Shown: piece after piece, positions 27,063 through 35,404 of the stretch | How positions within the stretch are numbered: the stretch's first letter is position 1 | Layout: every line of letters starts with the position of its first letter | DNA from: Paenimyroides baculatum | Lineage (GTDB): Bacteria; Bacteroidota; Bacteroidia; Flavobacteriales; Flavobacteriaceae | Length of the DNA stretch: 64,000 bases | Direction: 5' to 3' | Assembly: GCF_008629655.1 (NCBI RefSeq) | Contig: NZ_VWSG01000004.1 | Span: forward strand, 62,001-126,000 | The notes under the pieces: model-generated | Seen by the model: only the letters and a program-made list of their open reading frames with translations | Told to the model about the DNA's origin: nothing | The model's database searches: none | Made by a program: the position numbers and the translations under genes

Positions 27063-27434
27063 ATGAAAAATAGTATTTCTTTCTTATCGAATTTAGTAGA
27101 ATATCTGCTAATCATCGCCGTATTATTCTATTGGCACGGGACTTCCAACTTATTAAATCCGATTGCAATTGGATTGTTAGTTGTTTTAATTTTTCAGATA
27201 ATTTTTAAAAATAAGATTATTGGAATAATAATACCGTCTGTGTTGATGCTATTATCAATGTATATGATTTTAGCGCTTTTGTCTGAAGTAAATGAATTTG
27301 AAAGTTTTAACAGCGATGCACAAAGGTTATTATTTATAGGACTTGCCTATTTTCTTGGAACGATTCTAATTTCGTTTTTAATGATATGGAAATATTTGTT
27401 AAGATCAAGCAACAAAACACTTGCTTATAAATAA
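27063..27434 (+). CDS. Small four-TM membrane protein, function unknown
   Basis: The 123-residue protein is almost entirely hydrophobic, with about four TM helices (11-28, 32-48, 52-72 and 88-110) and one acidic loop (EVNEFESFNSD). Its last 10 bases overlap the 3' end of the convergent UbiA-family gene. No motif is recognised. Confidence 0.65.
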   Translation: MKNSISFLSNLVEYLLIIAVLFYWHGTSNLLNPIAIGLLVVLIFQIIFKNKIIGIIIPSVLMLLSMYMILALLSEVNEFESFNSDAQRLLFIGLAYFLGTILISFLMIWKYLLRSSNKTLAYK

Positions 27435-28351
27435 GGAATTACCAGATTTTTTCCGTTGATGATTACATTTGGATCAATCAATATAATTGAAAGAACTCCG
27501 AAAAGAATAATCAGTTTTAAAAGAATATGCAGTTTTTTATATTCCATTTGTGTTGATGCCTGATATAAGAATATTAAAAACGCCAGCAACAATCCGCTGC
27601 TTATATAAAAGTAATATTGCATGTAACCTACTTTGTAGTACGCAATTAAAGCAAATGCAGGCAGTAAGGTTAACAACACCAAAAAAGTAATTAAACTTTT
27701 AGAAACATTACTGCCAAAACGTACCGGAATTGTTTGATAATTATTGGCAAAATCGCCTTTTAAATTTTCCAAATCTTTAACCGATTCTCTAATAAAAAGT
27801 ATAAGATACAGATAAAATCCGTGTGCGAAAATTCCCCAACTAAAATTTTGAAAGTGCATTAAAATTCCAAAAAATGGAAGCAAAACCAATACCGATGCCG
27901 TTATATTTCCAACAATAGGAAAACGTTTTAACTTGTGCGAATAAAACCAAAGCAGAAAAATATACACCGCATAAAAAAACGCAGCACGCCACGAAACCAG
28001 CCAGGCAATAGCCACACTTAAAAAATTGAGAAAGAAATACACCCGAAACTGCGTTTCTTTACTTATTTTCTTGTCAAGGTTCGATTTATACGGTCGGTTT
28101 ATAAGATCTTTCTCGGTATCATAAAAGTTATTGATGATGTAACCCGATGCAATTGCCAGCGAACTGCTAAAGATTATCAAAAACAAACCGCCATCGGTTA
28201 AAACACTAATGGCTCTCGATTGAGAGCCAAAAATAAAGATTGCCGAAAGATATTGTGCCAACACCACAACGGCGATATTGTATCCACGAACTACCGAAAA
28301 GAAACTGAGAAATTTTAATAAAGTTCTTTTAAGTTGTCGTGTTTGTGTCAT
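27425..28351 (-). CDS. UbiA-family prenyltransferase
   Basis: The 308-residue integral membrane protein has about eight or nine TM helices. The first prenyl-diphosphate/Mg2+ site is NNFYDTEKDLINRP (about residues 70-83), the NxxxDxxxD form of UbiA enzymes, and a second acidic region lies in IRESVKDLENLKGDF. It would transfer an isoprenoid chain to an acceptor that the sequence does not reveal; flavobacterial relatives are often labelled geranylgeranylglycerol-phosphate geranylgeranyltransferase. It lies 3 bases after mevalonate kinase, so chain precursor supply and use share one transcript. Confidence 0.87.
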   Translation of the reverse strand: MTQTRQLKRTLLKFLSFFSVVRGYNIAVVVLAQYLSAIFIFGSQSRAISVLTDGGLFLIIFSSSLAIASGYIINNFYDTEKDLINRPYKSNLDKKISKETQFRVYFFLNFLSVAIAWLVSWRAAFFYAVYIFLLWFYSHKLKRFPIVGNITASVLVLLPFFGILMHFQNFSWGIFAHGFYLYLILFIRESVKDLENLKGDFANNYQTIPVRFGSNVSKSLITFLVLLTLLPAFALIAYYKVGYMQYYFYISSGLLLAFLIFLYQASTQMEYKKLHILLKLIILFGVLSIILIDPNVIINGKNLVIPYL

Positions 28352-28354
28352 TTT

Positions 28355-29293
28355 TTAAAATCTGTAAACCAATTCTAATTTGTAATCTTTCAACGCTTCT
28401 TTTGCTTTGTTGTAGTCTGGGGCAAAACCTAAAATGTAGCCTCCACCGCCCGATCCGCACAATTTTAAATAGTAATCGTTGCTATCGATTCCCTGCTGCC
28501 AAACGTTATGGAACTTTTCGGGAATCATTGGTTTAAAATGACTTAATGCTATTTTAGAAAGTTCTTTTGTATTAGTATAAAGCGTTTTAAAATCGCCTTT
28601 TAAGAAATTTTCAACTGCGGCATCGGTATATTTAGCAAACTGCGATTTCATCATATTGCGGAAGCCTTCGTTCTTTAAATTATCCATAAAAATATTGACC
28701 ATTGGTGCGGTTTCGCCAACCATTTCAGAATCAAGCAAGAAAACAGCTCCTGCGCCTTCTTCTTTTTGCGACGGAATTCCCGTTGGTTCGATATGATCTT
28801 TTGAATTGATCAAAATTGGCAGGCTTAAATAGCTGTTCAATGGATCCAAACCTGAAGATGTTCCGTGAAAAAACGATTCCATTCTACCGAAAATCTTTTT
28901 CAAGGTCAACAGTTTTTCACGATTTAAATTCTCTAAAACCGTAATTTTTTCCGAAGCATATTTATCATAAATCGCAGCAACCAAAGCACCACTGCTTCCC
29001 ACACCGTATCCTTGCGGAATGCTTGAATCAAAGTACATACCCGCTTCAATATCTTTATTTAACGCATCTATATCAAACTGAACCAATTCGAGTTCGTTCA
29101 ACGTTAACTGATTTAAATAAGAAGCAAATGCTTTTAAACTTTGGTTAGATTTCAATGCAATTTCACTCGGATTGTCATCAATTTTTAATGCACCGTTGTA
29201 AAAATTATACGGAATTGCCAAGCCTTTAGAATCTTTAATGATTCCGTATTCGCCGAATAGCAAGATTTTCGAGTAAAATAACGGTCCTTTCAT
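28355..29293 (-). CDS. mvk: Mevalonate kinase (GHMP family)
   Basis: The product phosphorylates mevalonate to 5-phosphomevalonate in isoprenoid precursor synthesis. The 312-residue protein has the GHMP signs: N-terminal SKILLFGEYGIIKDSKGLAIP, the ATP-binding loop PQGYGVGSSGALVAAIY (about residues 98-114) and the C-terminal glycine-rich CGSGGGGYILGFA. It is the first gene of a two-gene operon with a UbiA-family prenyltransferase. The assignment rests on motifs plus the other mevalonate genes within 8 kb. Confidence 0.88.
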   Translation of the reverse strand: MKGPLFYSKILLFGEYGIIKDSKGLAIPYNFYNGALKIDDNPSEIALKSNQSLKAFASYLNQLTLNELELVQFDIDALNKDIEAGMYFDSSIPQGYGVGSSGALVAAIYDKYASEKITVLENLNREKLLTLKKIFGRMESFFHGTSSGLDPLNSYLSLPILINSKDHIEPTGIPSQKEEGAGAVFLLDSEMVGETAPMVNIFMDNLKNEGFRNMMKSQFAKYTDAAVENFLKGDFKTLYTNTKELSKIALSHFKPMIPEKFHNVWQQGIDSNDYYLKLCGSGGGGYILGFAPDYNKAKEALKDYKLELVYRF

Positions 29294-29312
29294 ATCGTTT
29301 TATTTTGTATAA

Positions 29313-29320
29313 CAAATGTA
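29313..29320 (-). promoter_or_regulatory. Candidate -7 element of the mevalonate kinase gene
   Basis: TACATTTG on the minus strand matches TAnnTTTG and lies about 20 bases before the ATG. A TTG is found 15 bases upstream, slightly nearer than the usual 17-20. Confidence 0.4.
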
Positions 29321-29410
29321 GTTAATTTTTTAATACAAAAGTGCTGTTTGTTAAATATTTCAATTGCTCAAAAACGCCTTTCAACCGACTGATTATCAAA
29401 TAAAAAAACT

Positions 29411-29788
29411 TTAAAGCGACAATAACTTATACATTAAATTACCAGCAATGTTGGCTGCACTGTACTTTATGTTTTCGGCATTTTCGCCTTCAAAAAGTTC
29501 ATCGACCGTTTCTTTAAAAATAACAAGCCAATGATTAAAATGTGTTTCGCTTAAGGCACTTTTCTCATGAAGCTGCCTGTGAACCAACATAGGATTTCCT
29601 TTAAACGAACCTTTTGCAAAGAGAACAACTTCCCATAAATCGTACATTTTAGGTAAATGAACCTGCCAGTTTGTTTTGGCTACATCGTTAAACAAATATC
29701 CTAAAATGGCATCTTGCTTCACTTTATCATAAAAAATATTGACCAATAATTCGATATCTGCACGCGATAAAATATCTTTCTTTTCCAT
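29411..29788 (-). CDS. Group III truncated haemoglobin
   Basis: The 125-residue haem protein has a 2-over-2 globin fold. Conserved group III features are LVNIFYDKVKQDAILGYLF at the N-terminus, the WEVVLFAKGSFKGNPM stretch and the proximal His in VHRQLHEKSAL followed by HFNHWLVIF. It is cytoplasmic and may handle oxygen or nitric oxide. It is divergent from the azurin gene, which also suggests a redox or respiratory context, although the two promoters are separate. Confidence 0.9.
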   Translation of the reverse strand: MEKKDILSRADIELLVNIFYDKVKQDAILGYLFNDVAKTNWQVHLPKMYDLWEVVLFAKGSFKGNPMLVHRQLHEKSALSETHFNHWLVIFKETVDELFEGENAENIKYSAANIAGNLMYKLLSL

Positions 29789-29861
29789 TGTATCTCTTTA
29801 AATATTCAATCAAAATTGCATCATTAAAAATTGATCGTTTATGATTAAAGTCATATACCAC

Positions 29862-29869
29862 TAATTTTG
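29862..29869 (+). promoter_or_regulatory. Candidate -7 element of the azurin gene
   Basis: TAATTTTG matches TAnnTTTG and lies 40 bases before the ATG at 29909. It supports that start over an in-frame ATG at 29867, which would lie inside this element. No TTG at the proper distance was found. Confidence 0.45.
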
Positions 29870-29908
29870 TATCCTTTATCTTTACATAAGAATTTTAAAA
29901 CACAAAAC

Positions 29909-30421
29909 ATGAAAAAATTTATAAAACATTTAGCATTATTGTCAATTGTTGTTTTGGCTGCATCTTGTAATAAAAAAGAAACACCAGCTACAACAAATCC
30001 TACAACTACAGAAACAGAACAAACTACTGCCGCACCGGCAAGTGACGCTTTTACTGTTGAATTAGAAAGTAACGATGCCATGCAGTTTAACAATACCGAA
30101 ATTAAAGTTCCTGTAGGTAAAACGGTTGCTTTAACGTTGAAACATACCGGTAAAATGGCGAAAGAAGTTATGGGACACAATTTTGTTTTACTGAATAAAG
30201 GTGTTGATTTTACTGCTTTTGCCGAAAAAGCTGCGGCTGCTAAAGACAACAACCATATTCCTGCCGATGCCGGAAAAGATATTATTGCACATACCGGTTT
30301 AATTGGTGGTGGAGAATCGGCAACGGTTGAATTTACTATTACAGAAGCTGGTACTTACGACTTTCTATGTTCTTTCCCTGGGCATTCTGCAATTATGAAA
30401 GGAAAATTAATTGCAGAATAA
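29909..30421 (+). CDS. azu: Azurin, type I copper protein, lipoprotein form
   Basis: This periplasmic electron carrier has all four copper ligands visible: His in MGHNFVLL, and Cys, His and Met in FLCSFPGHSAIMKG. The product has 170 residues: a lipoprotein signal (LSIVVLAASC, Cys about 19), a Thr/Ala/Pro-rich linker (about 20-45) and the azurin domain (about 47-170). The lipid anchor and linker differ from soluble Pseudomonas azurin and would tether it to the membrane. It is convergent with a Crp/Fnr regulator gene. It probably shuttles electrons to a terminal oxidase or peroxidase; the partner is not in this window. Confidence 0.94.
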   Translation: MKKFIKHLALLSIVVLAASCNKKETPATTNPTTTETEQTTAAPASDAFTVELESNDAMQFNNTEIKVPVGKTVALTLKHTGKMAKEVMGHNFVLLNKGVDFTAFAEKAAAAKDNNHIPADAGKDIIAHTGLIGGGESATVEFTITEAGTYDFLCSFPGHSAIMKGKLIAE

Positions 30422-30477
30422 ATTTTAGAAAACACTTGAATAACAAAGGGATCGACAATTTGCGATACCTTTATTTA

Positions 30478-31065
30478 TTAATAGTAAATTTTCTGACTTT
30501 TAATTTCTACGATATTGTTCTTTTTTATTTTTCCCAACGCGCGAATGACTGTTTCAACTCGCAAACCTGTAAAATTCGCAATTTCTTGTCGGGTTAAATC
30601 AATGTGTTCTTTTTCGGTTGATTTCTTGTAAGAATCTAAAAAAGATTGTACCCTGAATTCTGCTTTTTGATTGATGATGTCTTTTGAAGAAGTTGCTTTT
30701 GTATAGATACGGCACGCCATAAGATTTAGAAATTCTTTCTGAATGTTTGGAAATCTATCCAATATTTTCAGGAATTTATCTTTTGACAGTTTGATGATTT
30801 CCGATTTTTGAAAGATCATTGCCGATGCCGGATATTTTTCGTTCATAAACAAAGGCGGTTCGCCAAAACTTTGTCCGTTTGAAAAATATCCTTGCGTAAA
30901 TTCCTTTCCATCGTCGTTTGTATTATACATTTTTACGCTGCCATAAACCACCTGATAATAAAACGCAGCTTCGTCACCTTCATGAAAAAGCACCTTCCCT
31001 TTTTCGTACTCGTTACAAACAGCACCAAAAGACAAAAGCAGATCGATAGAAAGTTGTGGTTTCAT
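30478..31065 (-). CDS. Crp/Fnr family transcriptional regulator
   Basis: The 195-residue protein has an N-terminal cyclic-nucleotide-binding fold (about 15-110; GKVLFHEGDEAAFYYQVVYGSVKMY) and a full C-terminal helix-turn-helix (about 140-190; LTRQEIANFTGLRVETVIRALGKIKK). No Fnr-type Cys set is present. It is the last gene of a minus-strand group with a Cys-rich protein, mvaD and a flavoprotein (gaps of 3-15 bases). Its ligand is unknown. Confidence 0.88.
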   Translation of the reverse strand: MKPQLSIDLLLSFGAVCNEYEKGKVLFHEGDEAAFYYQVVYGSVKMYNTNDDGKEFTQGYFSNGQSFGEPPLFMNEKYPASAMIFQKSEIIKLSKDKFLKILDRFPNIQKEFLNLMACRIYTKATSSKDIINQKAEFRVQSFLDSYKKSTEKEHIDLTRQEIANFTGLRVETVIRALGKIKKNNIVEIKSQKIYY

Positions 31066-31077
31066 TTTATCAGATAA

Positions 31078-31422
31078 TTATTTATGAATTCCGTAAACAC
31101 AATGACGGCAACCGTTTTTACAACAGCGTCCTTTTAAAAAATGATAGGTTTCGGTAAAAACAAAAAAGCCATTTTCCATGTAAAAATGCACTCCTTCAAC
31201 CATTTCAGTTGGTCGTTTTGGAAACTTGTTGGTCAATGAAAACTTTGTAAGCTCATCGAACTTTTTTAAACAATCGTTACACAAACAATCGTGCTGTGTT
31301 TTTTTATACAAAAACGCAACGGTCTCATCTAAAAGTTCCACTTTCTGGCAATCGCAATTTGCAATGTCATTCGCATTGCAAATCATTGGTTTGTGGCAGT
31401 GTGTACAGTTTTGTTTCTGCAT
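31078..31422 (-). CDS. Cysteine-rich protein (CWC-type N-terminus plus DUF5522-like C-terminus)
   Basis: The 114-residue protein has at least 11 Cys. The N-terminal half has CTHCHK, CNAND.ANCDC and CLCNDC patterns like the Cys-rich CWC family, and the C-terminal half (FTETYHFLKGRCCKNGCRHCVYG) matches the small DUF5522 type. Both parts could bind zinc or an iron-sulfur centre. In many genomes these are two separate small proteins, so this looks like a fusion. It lies between mvaD and a Crp/Fnr gene, with gaps of 15 and 12 bases. Function unknown. Confidence 0.75.
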   Translation of the reverse strand: MQKQNCTHCHKPMICNANDIANCDCQKVELLDETVAFLYKKTQHDCLCNDCLKKFDELTKFSLTNKFPKRPTEMVEGVHFYMENGFFVFTETYHFLKGRCCKNGCRHCVYGIHK

Positions 31423-31437
31423 TTTAAAGTCGATTTT

Positions 31438-32520
31438 TCATGATAAATCTTCAGCACCCAAGCCCATTTCATCATGTATAAACTGATTGTTCTGACAGTA
31501 TTTTGCTAATTCATTCGCAATAAATTTCTGAACTTCTTCTTTATATTTATTCGGATACAACACATGTACATTTGCTCCGGCATCTAACGTAAAACAAACC
31601 GGAACGTTGGTTATTTCTCTGAACTTCCAGATTTGATTGATGATTTCCAAAGTATTTGGTTTCATTAAAATAAAATACGGCATCGATGTCATCATCATGG
31701 AATGCAGTGTTAATGCTTCGCTTTCTACCAATGCAATAAATTCGGTTAAATTGCCCGATTTTAAAATAGCTTTCAACTTTGAAATATTTTGATGTGCCTG
31801 CTGAAAACGACGCTCTGCAAACGGATGATTATGCATTAATTCATGACCAACCGTGCTAGAAACCTGTTTTTCGCCTTTATCAACCAATAAAATAGTATCT
31901 TGATAATTTTCGAAAACCGAGTTTACTTCGTACGGAAATTCAACTCCGAACAAATCAGAACTATCTTCGACACTTTCTGTTTCGCCCCAAACTACAATGT
32001 TTCCTTTGATGCTTCTACATGCACTTCCCGATCCTAAACGAGCCAGTAATGATGCTTTTTGCAGGTAATAATCTTCGGTTTCGCTAGGATTTACCAACTT
32101 TTCTAACGCAATGATATTTGCAGACAAAGCCGCCATTCCCGAAGCCGATGAAGCAATTCCGGAACTGTGCGGAAACGTATTTTTAGTATCTATTGTAAAA
32201 TGATAATCCAAAATATACGGACACAATTCCTGAATTCGTTCAAAATATTTCTGAATTTTTGGTCGAAATGATTCTTTAGGCTGACCTTCAAACAGTAAAT
32301 CGAACGAAATATTTTTTTCTGTTTTTGGTTCGTATTGCAAAGTTGTAACCGTTTTACAATTGTTCAGCGTAAAACTCAACGACGGATTTGCTGGAATCTG
32401 GTTCTCTTTTTTGCCCCAATATTTTACCAAAGCTATATTACTGGGTGCCGAAAATGTAAACGAACCTTTGTTGTTTATTTTTGAGTAATTATTGGTTTTG
32501 AATGTATCTAAAGTTGTCAT
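31438..32520 (-). CDS. mvaD: Diphosphomevalonate decarboxylase
   Basis: The product catalyses the ATP-dependent decarboxylation of mevalonate diphosphate to isopentenyl diphosphate, the last step of the mevalonate route. Typical motifs are SNIALVKYWGKKENQIPANPS at the N-terminus, the ATP loop FPHSSGIASSASGMAALS and the C-terminal DAGANVHVLYP. The length of 360 residues is normal. It is co-transcribed with an upstream flavoprotein gene (3-base gap) and the downstream Cys-rich gene. Confidence 0.93.
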   Translation of the reverse strand: MTTLDTFKTNNYSKINNKGSFTFSAPSNIALVKYWGKKENQIPANPSLSFTLNNCKTVTTLQYEPKTEKNISFDLLFEGQPKESFRPKIQKYFERIQELCPYILDYHFTIDTKNTFPHSSGIASSASGMAALSANIIALEKLVNPSETEDYYLQKASLLARLGSGSACRSIKGNIVVWGETESVEDSSDLFGVEFPYEVNSVFENYQDTILLVDKGEKQVSSTVGHELMHNHPFAERRFQQAHQNISKLKAILKSGNLTEFIALVESEALTLHSMMMTSMPYFILMKPNTLEIINQIWKFREITNVPVCFTLDAGANVHVLYPNKYKEEVQKFIANELAKYCQNNQFIHDEMGLGAEDLS

Positions 32521-32523
32521 AAT

Positions 32524-33744
32524 TTAATATTTTGCTGCAATGGCATTCGCTGCCAGAAAACCTGTTGTCCAAGCATTTTGAAAATTAAAGCCTCCGGTAA
32601 TGGCATCGATATTTAAAATTTCGCCGGTAAAATACAAATTATCGTGCAATTTGCTTTCCATTGTTTTAAAATTCACTTCTTTTAAATCAATTCCGCCGGC
32701 AGTTACAAATTCGTCTTTAAAAGTACTTTTCCCGTTCACGTTAAATTCACTTTGCGTTAACTGTTCTGCCAGATTTACCAACTGTTTTTTAGAAACATCT
32801 GCCCATGTTAAATCTTCCGTTATTATAGATGCTTTAACGAGTTGCTGCCACAAACGGTGCGTAAGATTGTACAACGGATGCTTTATAATTGTTTTTTTAG
32901 AATGTTGCTGTTTTTGCTGCATTAATTCTTCTAAAACCTCATCGAAAACAAAATCGTTTGTCCAATTGACTATTACCTGAAAATGATAATTCTTATCGAA
33001 CAATTCACGTGCACCCCAAGCCGAAAGTCTTAAAATTGCCGGGCCGCTCATTCCCCAATGCGTTATTAATAAAGGTCCGTTTGCTTTTAGATTGGATCCT
33101 TTCACTTTTAACGAAACCATTTCGGTTGAAACGCCCATTAAATCTTTAATTCGATCGTCTTTAATATTGAAGGTAAATAACGAAGGAACCGGATTTATAA
33201 TTGAATGATCCGCGGTTTTTAGCAAATCCCAGATTTTAACGTTGCTGCCGGTTGCCATAACCAGCTGTTTTGCCTGATAAGTATCTTTAGAAGTTTCGAT
33301 CTTCCAAAAATCGTCTTCTTTAGAAAGTTGCTGAGTAATGGTTTGTTTTATGATTTTAATGTTGAAGTTTTCTGCTTCGTTCAAAAAACAATCGATAATG
33401 GTTTGGGAATTATCCGATTCCGGAAAAACTCGTCCGTCTTCTTCAATCTTTAATGCAACATCGCGTTCGCTGAACCATTCCATAACATCGCCCGTACAAA
33501 ACGTATGAAAAGGACCTTTGAGTTCTTTTTCGCCCCGAGGATAAAATTTCGCTAAAACATTAGGTATAAAACAGGCGTGGGTTACATTACAACGACCACC
33601 ACCCGAAATTTTGACTTTAGAAAGTACTTCGTTACTTCGTTCTAAAATTGCAATTCGCAAATCCGGATTTTGTTCAGCCAGATTAATTGCGGTAAAAAAG
33701 CCCGAGGCACCACCACCTACAACAATAACATCAAAATTGTGCAT
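32524..33744 (-). CDS. HI0933/YhiN-family FAD-dependent oxidoreductase
   Basis: The 406-residue flavoprotein has an N-terminal dinucleotide fold (VIVVGGGASGFFTAINLAE), the family motif SGGGRCNVTHA (about residues 47-57) and the C-terminal FAD contact GGFNFQNAWTTGFLAANAIA. HI0933-family proteins are common but their reaction is poorly defined. The gene is the first of a minus-strand operon leading to mvaD, which is the only functional hint. It is cytoplasmic, with no signal peptide. Confidence 0.88.
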   Translation of the reverse strand: MHNFDVIVVGGGASGFFTAINLAEQNPDLRIAILERSNEVLSKVKISGGGRCNVTHACFIPNVLAKFYPRGEKELKGPFHTFCTGDVMEWFSERDVALKIEEDGRVFPESDNSQTIIDCFLNEAENFNIKIIKQTITQQLSKEDDFWKIETSKDTYQAKQLVMATGSNVKIWDLLKTADHSIINPVPSLFTFNIKDDRIKDLMGVSTEMVSLKVKGSNLKANGPLLITHWGMSGPAILRLSAWGARELFDKNYHFQVIVNWTNDFVFDEVLEELMQQKQQHSKKTIIKHPLYNLTHRLWQQLVKASIITEDLTWADVSKKQLVNLAEQLTQSEFNVNGKSTFKDEFVTAGGIDLKEVNFKTMESKLHDNLYFTGEILNIDAITGGFNFQNAWTTGFLAANAIAAKY

Positions 33745-33828
33745 AAATTTCTACAATAATTTTCTACAAAATGTGGATTCTAATAACATGAAAAGTTCTA
33801 ATTGCAACTAAATCTTAATTTTACTTGT

Positions 33829-33855
33829 TTGGAACGATTTATGCTTATAAATTTG
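33829..33855 (+). promoter_or_regulatory. Bacteroidota-type promoter of the lipoprotein gene
   Basis: TAAATTTG (33848-33855) matches TAnnTTTG, with TTG at 33829-33831 (16-base gap) or 33825-33827 (20-base gap). Transcription would start about 30 bases before the gene. Confidence 0.6.
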
Positions 33856-33902
33856 TATCTTACAAAGATAATGAATCATATTCCCTATAGATGAAATTTA
33901 TT

Positions 33903-34433
33903 ATGAAATATAAAAGTTTAATTTTTCTTATTGCCGTTTTAAGTATTGTATCGTGTAAAACATCTAAAAAAAACACGGTAAAAGACGACGGTAAAAACGA
34001 AAAAGACAAGAAAGAACTGGTTAGAAAAGACAAAGAAGAAGTTTTTTATACCGAACAGATTAAAAACGATTTTAGATCTGTTACAGAAAGTGCACAGATC
34101 AAATTTTTAGAATCGTACAGTGCTACAGATAAAGAATATTCTATTTTATTTTTTACGCAAGGATTTACCGGTGAAGAAGTTGTAGTTAAAAACGACAAAA
34201 GCACTCTTTACAAAGGAATGGTTTTAACCAATAAAAAGACCGGTTTGGCTAAAAACATGCGTATTGTTAACACCGAAGTTACCAGTATTTACGATAAAGC
34301 TACCAAGAAAACAATTTACATTAATACAGACAAGGCGCGCAAACACAAGTTTATTTATGTAATGAAAGGCAATGTTAATGAAGACAAACCTTATAAAATT
34401 ACATTTAGCGATAAGTTGCGTCCGGAAAAATAA
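33903..34433 (+). CDS. Lipoprotein of unknown function
   Basis: The product has a lipoprotein signal (MKYKSLIFLIAVLSIVSC, Cys 18) followed by a highly charged Lys/Asp/Glu linker and a beta-rich domain of about 120 residues (GEEVVVKNDKSTLYKGMVLTN). I chose the ATG at 33903, because an in-frame ATG four codons upstream (33891) would add only MKFI; both are possible. No family is recognised. It is monocistronic, ending at a hairpin shared with the convergent GHMP kinase gene. Confidence 0.7.
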   Translation: MKYKSLIFLIAVLSIVSCKTSKKNTVKDDGKNEKDKKELVRKDKEEVFYTEQIKNDFRSVTESAQIKFLESYSATDKEYSILFFTQGFTGEEVVVKNDKSTLYKGMVLTNKKTGLAKNMRIVNTEVTSIYDKATKKTIYINTDKARKHKFIYVMKGNVNEDKPYKITFSDKLRPEK

Positions 34434-34470
34434 CAACCTATCTAATACCTTTTTTTACAACAAACAACTG

Positions 34471-34500
34471 AAAAAGACATCATTTATTGGTGTCTTTTTT
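34471..34500. terminator. Bidirectional hairpin terminator
   Basis: A stem (AAAAAGACATCA / TGGTGTCTTTTT, with one non-Watson-Crick pair) and T-rich flanks lie between the convergent lipoprotein and GHMP kinase genes. Its right edge touches the kinase stop codon. Confidence 0.7.
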
Positions 34501-35402
34501 TATAAAATCATATCATTGTAAGGAATAATAATGTTGTATCCTTTGTCTTTAAAATATTCTGTAGGATTATGTTCTGATGCAACCATAACAAAATCACCGC
34601 CCCAGCCACCAAGGCTTTTTACCAATCCGTTAAAATCTGGAAACAGTTCTTTTTGAATGGTTGGTGTTTCTAAAATTTCGCCCAGATTTTGTTCATATGT
34701 TTTAAAAAAAGCTATAAATGTTTCCAAATCTTGAATGTGCAACAGCTCATCTGTCATTTGTGTAACCTGCTTTATTTCCTCTGATAAATTCTTTTGTTTT
34801 TTTCTGAAATTTGCAATAGCATCTTTACTGTCACGCTTTATGTTCAGATACACAAAATAGATTTGATCTTTAAACGTTGGATTGAAATTGACCTGCTCAA
34901 AAACAGGTTCATTATTTACAACCTGATACGTTACAGGTGCGTTGTTTTGTGCACAAGCAATATCGAAACCACTTCCTCCAAACGATTTTTGCAGTAATTT
35001 AAAAGCATCAATCTGAAACCATTGCGCAATATTGTTTATTAAGGTAGATGATGTTCCCAATCCCCAATTTCGTGGAAATGTCAATTTGGTTTCAACCAAA
35101 AATCCGTTATTTTCTAATATGGAAGGATTCATTAAATGTGCATGATGCAGAATATCAATAAGCGTGTTTCGAACTTTATCATCACTTGACTGATTGTTTG
35201 ATATAATATCACTAACAGCAATTTCATCATTATACCAAACAGATCCATCGGCATCGTAACTTTTCCAGCTTAAGGTTTTCGTTTTTAAAGGAAAAACATT
35301 TAAATATTGTCCGAATTTTGTAGGCAACGCAAAAACCTTTGCGCCTTCTAACACATAGTATTCACCTAAAATAAACAGTTTGCCGTTGCTGTAAAATTCC
35401 AT
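34500..35402 (-). CDS. GHMP kinase of the GYDIA type, possible phosphomevalonate kinase
   Basis: The 300-residue GHMP-fold kinase has a degenerate ATP loop (RNWGLGTSSTLINNIAQW, about residues 113-130) and GGSGFDIACAQNNAP, a variant of the GYDIA motif that names a Bacteroidota family. The N-terminus (GKLFILGEYYVLEGAKVFALP) resembles mevalonate and phosphomevalonate kinases. It follows the HMG-CoA reductase gene by 2 bases, and no other gene in the window encodes the second phosphorylation step. Assignment as phosphomevalonate kinase is inferred from fold and context only. Confidence 0.8.
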   Translation of the reverse strand: MEFYSNGKLFILGEYYVLEGAKVFALPTKFGQYLNVFPLKTKTLSWKSYDADGSVWYNDEIAVSDIISNNQSSDDKVRNTLIDILHHAHLMNPSILENNGFLVETKLTFPRNWGLGTSSTLINNIAQWFQIDAFKLLQKSFGGSGFDIACAQNNAPVTYQVVNNEPVFEQVNFNPTFKDQIYFVYLNIKRDSKDAIANFRKKQKNLSEEIKQVTQMTDELLHIQDLETFIAFFKTYEQNLGEILETPTIQKELFPDFNGLVKSLGGWGGDFVMVASEHNPTEYFKDKGYNIIIPYNDMIL

Positions 35403-35404
35403 AA

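Noticed and set aside
29867..29908. Longer N-terminus of azurin
   Set aside because: It would place residues before the lipoprotein signal and start inside the probable promoter element.
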